A stretch of 7,469 nucleotides of DNA, taken from positions 1 through 7,469 of the forward strand of contig CALURE010000074.1 in assembly GCA_944323095.1 (NCBI GenBank), written 5' to 3'. This stretch comes from Candidatus Gastranaerophilales bacterium. GTDB lineage: Bacteria > Cyanobacteriota > Vampirovibrionia > Gastranaerophilales > Gastranaerophilaceae. Below the pieces are notes generated by a model. The model worked only from the letters and a program-made list of their open reading frames with translations, was not told the origin of the DNA and did not search any database. Made by a program: the position numbers and the translations under genes. This document shows, piece by piece, positions 5,124 to 7,469 of this stretch; the stretch's first letter is position 1, and each line of letters begins with the position of its first letter.

Positions 5124-5149
5124 AGGAAGTTTTATTACTTCCTTTATTT
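5118..5149. terminator. Bidirectional terminator between convergent genes
   Basis: A 13-bp stem pairs 5118-5130 with 5137-5149 around the loop TTTATT, with A-rich and T-rich sides. It includes the parvulin TAA (5121-5123) and lies 4 bp from the end of the convergent minus-strand gene at 5153, so it can serve both. The T-tract in each direction is short and interrupted, so efficiency may be modest. Confidence 0.7.
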
Positions 5150-5152
5150 CCG

Positions 5153-5515
5153 TTATTTTGTTTTAGTATTTTCTGTTTGTTGTTGAGGTTGTGCAGCCGG
5201 AGCGGTTTTAGTCTCTTCTTTTTTCTGCTTGTCGATTAGTGCCTGTAATTTTTTGTTAATATGCACTTCTCCTATTGGTTTGCTGTACATATCAGGATTA
5301 ATTGTGTACATTCTTTCCCAGCAGCCCGGAACATTTGATTTTTCGCCGCAAACACAATTTCTCCACGTAACACCTGTTTTTTTGTCGACAAGAATTGTCA
5401 GCATATTACTGCTTGTTACAACATCGTATCTGTTTTTGCCGTTCTGGTTAGTAATTTGTACGCAAAGTGCTGTCAGAATTAAAATCGCCAGAATAATTAA
5501 AATATTTTCTTTCAT
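5153..5515 (-). CDS. Membrane-anchored or exported protein of unknown function (120 aa)
   Basis: I do not recognise a named family. Residues 4-20 (ENILIILAILILTALCVQ region) form one hydrophobic helix, either a membrane anchor or a signal peptide. The outside part contains a compact segment at about 38-72 (NMLTILVDKKTGVTWRNCVCGE...PGCWERMY) with C54, C56 and C65, which could form a disulfide or bind a metal. The last 20 residues are Lys/Gln/Thr/Pro-rich and probably disordered. The ATG at 5515 is strongly supported by AAGGAGAG (5522-5529) 6 nt upstream; the longer frame to 5575 would run through the promoter. It has its own promoter and is convergent with the parvulin gene. Both it and its parvulin neighbour appear exported, but a link between them is not shown. 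Confidence 0.85.
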   Translation of the reverse strand: MKENILIILAILILTALCVQITNQNGKNRYDVVTSSNMLTILVDKKTGVTWRNCVCGEKSNVPGCWERMYTINPDMYSKPIGEVHINKKLQALIDKQKKEETKTAPAAQPQQQTENTKTK

Positions 5516-5542
5516 AAAAAACTCTCCTTTTTTACTGAATTT

Positions 5543-5571
5543 ATTATACATATAAAGTTTAGTATTAGCAA
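5543..5571 (-). promoter_or_regulatory. Sigma-70-type promoter of the 120-aa gene
   Basis: On the minus strand TTGCTA (5571-5566), a 17-bp spacer and a perfect TATAAT (5548-5543). The predicted start is near 5536, giving a leader of about 20 nt that contains the Shine-Dalgarno. Confidence 0.72.
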
Positions 5572-5594
5572 CCATGAAATTATGCGTTAAGGTA

Positions 5595-5623
5595 ATGAAA
5601 ACAGAAAATCAAATTTTTACAAT
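5595..5623 (+). promoter_or_regulatory. Probable promoter of the holin-family membrane protein gene
   Basis: ATGAAA (5595-5600), a 17-bp spacer and TACAAT (5618-5623), matching 4 and 5 of 6 consensus bases. The predicted start is near 5630, just before the Shine-Dalgarno AGAAAGGA (5633-5640). Confidence 0.5.
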
Positions 5624-5646
5624 AATAAATGTAGAAAGGAAAAATT

Positions 5647-5994
5647 ATGGTACTTTTATTAAGATGGTTATTATTTGCTCTTGCGATAATTTTTGTGGCA
5701 TGGCTTGTTCCTGGAATTGATGTTGAAAATTTTCAGAGTGCAATGCTTGTAACAGTGATTATTGCCCTTATTAATATTTTTATAAGACCGCTCATTGTAT
5801 TTATTACTTTACCGATTAATATTTTGACTCTCGGGCTGTTTACTCTTGTAATAAACGCTTTGTTGTTTATGCTTGCAGGTTTTATGGCGCCCGGAGTTGA
5901 AGTGGACGGCTTTTTAAGCGCATTTCTCGGTTCTGTTGTTCTTGCATTTCTCGGTCTTATTATCAATATGGTTACTGTACCGGGTGAAGATTAG
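5647..5994 (+). CDS. Phage holin family 4_2 (YvlD-like) integral membrane protein
   Basis: A 115-residue protein that is almost entirely hydrophobic, with four predicted membrane helices near 3-21, 32-46, 56-79 and 89-109. The signature of the phage_holin_4_2 / YvlD family is visible: N43 with RPLI at 47-50, then LPINILTLGLFTLVINALLF from 55, and VEVDGFLSAFLGS at 84-96. Length matches the family. Despite the family name, chromosomal members stand alone without lysis genes, as here, and their role is poorly known; Bacillus YvlD belongs to an envelope-stress operon. The start is set by AGAAAGGA, 6 nt before the ATG. The gene appears monocistronic, with its own promoter and a branched terminator behind it. 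Confidence 0.92.
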   Translation: MVLLLRWLLFALAIIFVAWLVPGIDVENFQSAMLVTVIIALINIFIRPLIVFITLPINILTLGLFTLVINALLFMLAGFMAPGVEVDGFLSAFLGSVVLAFLGLIINMVTVPGED

Positions 5995-6001
5995 AAGCCG
6001 T

Positions 6002-6092
6002 AAAAAAGCGTTATATTGCTGCTGTCATTCTGAACTTGTTTCAGAATCCAAAGAGCTGAATTAAAATCAGCACGGCAATATAACGTTTTTTT
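6002..6092 (+). terminator. Branched intrinsic terminator of the holin-family gene
   Basis: An 11-bp perfect stem, CGTTATATTGC (6009-6019) with GCAATATAACG (6075-6085), is preceded by A6 (6002-6007) and followed by T7 (6086-6092). The 55-nt apical region is far longer than a usual loop and folds into two further hairpins (6027-6047 and GCTGA 6055-6059 / TCAGC about 6067-6071), giving a three-way junction. It begins 8 bp after the stop codon. Confidence 0.8.
6027..6047. repeat. Small palindromic repeat inside the terminator loop
   Basis: ATTCTGAA (6027-6034) and TTCAGAAT (6040-6047) flank the loop CTTGT. From memory, the surrounding GTCATTCTGAAC...TTCAGAATCC pattern resembles short intergenic repeats found in many bacteria; this is recollection, not a search result. 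Its position within the terminator suggests a later insertion. Confidence 0.6.
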
Positions 6093-6093
6093 G

Positions 6094-6102
6094 TGCTAAA
6101 CT
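6094..6102 (+). promoter_or_regulatory. Extended -10 element of the alcohol dehydrogenase gene
   Basis: TG-C-TAAACT (6094-6102), followed by six T and then the ATG at 6109. No good -35 is seen, which an extended -10 can tolerate. The predicted start coincides with the A of the ATG, so the mRNA would be leaderless; no Shine-Dalgarno is present. The element shares TGCTAAA with the HD gene promoter. Confidence 0.45.
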
Positions 6103-6108
6103 TTTTTT

Positions 6109-7131
6109 ATGAAAGCTTTAGTCTGTGAAAACGGAAAAATAGAAATGGTTGAAAAACCGTTTCCGAAAATTCAGAAAAACACAGATGCAATTGTTAAGGT
6201 TGTATTATCATCAATTTGCACAAGTGATTTGCATATAATAAGAGGGTGTGTTCCTGCCGCAAAAAACGGGGTTGTACTCGGGCATGAATTTGTCGGAGAA
6301 GTTTTAGAAATAGGTGATAGTGTCAAAAATTTTAAAAAAGGGGACAGAGTTGCGGTTAATTGTGAAACATTCTGCGGGGTATGCGACTTTTGCAAAAGAG
6401 GATTTGTTAATAACTGTGTTAATGGCGGATGGGAACTCGGATGCAGAATTGACGGCTGTCAGGCCGAGTATGTCAGAGTGCCTTATGCAGATAACGGATT
6501 AACAAAACTGCCTGATAACGTAAGTTTTGAAAATGCTTTATTTGTCGGAGATATTTTATCAAGCGGGTACTGGGGAGCGGAACTTTGCGAAATTAAAGCT
6601 GGCGATACAATTGCCGTAATCGGAGCAGGGCCTGTGGGGCTTTGTGCTATGCAGTGCGCAAAATATTTCGGAGCAGAAAAAGTTATTGCAATAGATATAG
6701 ATGAAAAACGATTGGAACTTGCCAAAAAATTAGGGTTTGCGGATTTTGTTCTGACCGGTGGAAACTGCGAAGAAAAAGTTAAGGAGATTACAACATACGG
6801 AGCAGATGCCGTAATTGAATGCGCAGGTGCAGAGGATACGTTTGAGCTTGCATATAAGATTGCAAGGCCTAATGCAATTGTAGCAGTCGTTGCAATGTAC
6901 GAAAAAAATCAAATTCTTCCGCTTCCTCAAATGTACGGCAAGAATTTGATTTTTAAAACCGGAGGTGTTGACGCTGTTCACTGTAAAGAGCTTGTGCATT
7001 TGATTTCTAAAGGCAAAATTTCAACTGACTTTTTGATTACACACAAGTTTGCTTTTGATGATATAAAAAAGGCTTATGAAATTTTTGAAAACAAACAGGA
7101 CGGCTGTTTAAAAATTGCGATTGAATATTAG
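6109..7131 (+). CDS. Zinc-dependent medium-chain alcohol dehydrogenase
   Basis: A 340-residue oxidoreductase of the MDR superfamily, expected to interconvert an alcohol and a ketone or aldehyde with NAD(P)(H). Catalytic-zinc residues are C37 (SICTSD), H59-E60 (GHEFVGEV) and probably D148 (VGDILSSGYWG). A structural-zinc lobe has C89, C92, C95 and C103. The Rossmann motif GAGPVG is at 172-177. The acidic D196 at the end of the second strand (VIAIDID) favours NAD(H), which is inference. The VGDILSSGYWGAE segment and C-terminal region resemble the secondary alcohol/isopropanol and butanediol dehydrogenase branches, so a short secondary alcohol is a reasonable but unproven substrate. The length is normal for the family. 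No Shine-Dalgarno precedes the ATG. The TAG overlaps the stop codon of the convergent esterase gene by 4 bp. Confidence 0.95.
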   Translation: MKALVCENGKIEMVEKPFPKIQKNTDAIVKVVLSSICTSDLHIIRGCVPAAKNGVVLGHEFVGEVLEIGDSVKNFKKGDRVAVNCETFCGVCDFCKRGFVNNCVNGGWELGCRIDGCQAEYVRVPYADNGLTKLPDNVSFENALFVGDILSSGYWGAELCEIKAGDTIAVIGAGPVGLCAMQCAKYFGAEKVIAIDIDEKRLELAKKLGFADFVLTGGNCEEKVKEITTYGADAVIECAGAEDTFELAYKIARPNAIVAVVAMYEKNQILPLPQMYGKNLIFKTGGVDAVHCKELVHLISKGKISTDFLITHKFAFDDIKKAYEIFENKQDGCLKIAIEY

Positions 7132-7469
7132 TCGTACAATGCATGTTTTAAGAACTTGCAAATGAGTTTGTATCCTGCTTTTGTCGCTTTGCTGTCTCTT
7201 AAAGCATTTAAAAGGATAAAATCATGACATGTGTTATTAATTCTTACACACGCTGTATCTACACCTGCTTCTATTAATTTTCTTGCATAAGCTTCCCCTT
7301 CGTCTCTCAAGACATCATTCTCTGCAGTGATTATTAATGCCGGTGGAAGTCCGTACAAATCTTCTATTTCCGCTTTAAGAGGCGATACGTAAATTTCTTT
7401 GCGCTTGTTTTTTTCTGGAACATAACTGTCCCAGAAATATTCCATTGCTTTTTTACTGAGCCACGGGCC
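7128..7469 (-). CDS. Alpha/beta hydrolase fold-3 (HSL/Aes-type) esterase, C-terminal part only
   Basis: The C-terminal 113 residues of a hormone-sensitive-lipase-type carboxylesterase. Visible pieces are KAMEYFWDSYVP near the window edge, the SPLKAEIEDLYGLPPALIITAENDVLRDEGEAYARKLIEAG block carrying the catalytic aspartate (D52 counted from base 7469), and the catalytic histidine H82 in the CHDF motif. The nucleophile GxSxG and the HGG oxyanion motif, about 200 residues upstream in the family, lie beyond the right edge. The frame is open to base 7469; the ATG at 7445 is an internal methionine, not the start. It should hydrolyse short-chain esters in the cytoplasm. It is convergent with the alcohol dehydrogenase, and the two stop codons interlock with no terminator between them. 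Confidence 0.93.
   Translation of the reverse strand, partial: GPWLSKKAMEYFWDSYVPEKNKRKEIYVSPLKAEIEDLYGLPPALIITAENDVLRDEGEAYARKLIEAGVDTACVRINNTCHDFILLNALRDSKATKAGYKLICKFLKHALYD

Noticed and set aside
5516..5575. Twenty-residue N-terminal extension of the 120-aa protein
   Set aside because: It would translate through the TATAAT box and Shine-Dalgarno. AAGGAGAG is correctly placed for the ATG at 5515.
5647..5994. Prophage or lysis cassette based on the holin-family gene
   Set aside because: There is no endolysin, integrase or other phage gene nearby. Chromosomal YvlD-like members of this family are common and stand alone.
5733..6999. Antisense or out-of-frame open frames within the holin-family and dehydrogenase genes
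   Set aside because: They are shadows of well-supported genes, without ribosome binding sites or recognisable products.

Overview
The window is bacterial, AT-rich in its coding parts (roughly one third G+C by eye) and densely packed with short operons on both strands. It holds a ribosomal protein S21 gene, consensus-like sigma-70 promoters with 17-bp spacers, and intrinsic terminators. The S21 sequence and general gene style fit an AT-rich host-associated lineage such as Gastranaerophilales (Melainabacteria) or a clostridium. This is an impression from reading, not a phylogenetic result.

Layout from left to right. (1) 1-1842: the 3' two thirds or so of a SNF2/HepA-type DNA translocase, open at the left edge. 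(2) 1848-2145: a complete single-gene unit for ribosomal protein S21 (rpsU), with its own promoter, Shine-Dalgarno and a perfect 16-bp terminator stem. (3) 2146-3011: about 870 bp without credible genes, locally near 58% G+C, made of palindromic repeats. It includes two direct copies of a ~165-bp element, a partial inverted copy of one arm, and a chain of short GC-rich hairpins. (4) 3012-4060, minus strand: an HD-domain protein resembling the C-terminal domain of Ppx/GppA phosphatases, followed by a 93-aa protein of unknown function. (5) 4067-5149, plus strand: a diguanylate cyclase and, 21 bp downstream, a small exported parvulin-type prolyl isomerase. (6) 5153-5571, minus strand: a 120-aa membrane-anchored or exported protein of unknown function. 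(7) 5595-6092: a four-helix membrane protein of the phage holin 4_2 (YvlD-like) family, ending in a branched terminator that carries a small palindromic repeat in its loop. (8) 6109-7131: a zinc-dependent medium-chain alcohol dehydrogenase. (9) 7128-7469, minus strand: the C-terminal part of an alpha/beta hydrolase fold-3 esterase, open at the right edge, whose stop codon overlaps that of the dehydrogenase.

No single pathway unites the genes. The most coherent functional pair is the divergently transcribed HD-domain protein and diguanylate cyclase, both nucleotide-signalling families, sharing a promoter region of about 60 bp. The most unusual material is the repeat island after rpsU, and a set of three genes (HD, GGDEF, alcohol dehydrogenase) whose extended -10 elements sit so close to the ATG that their mRNAs should be leaderless or nearly so. 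I see no CRISPR array, tRNA, rRNA, transposase or clear defence system.
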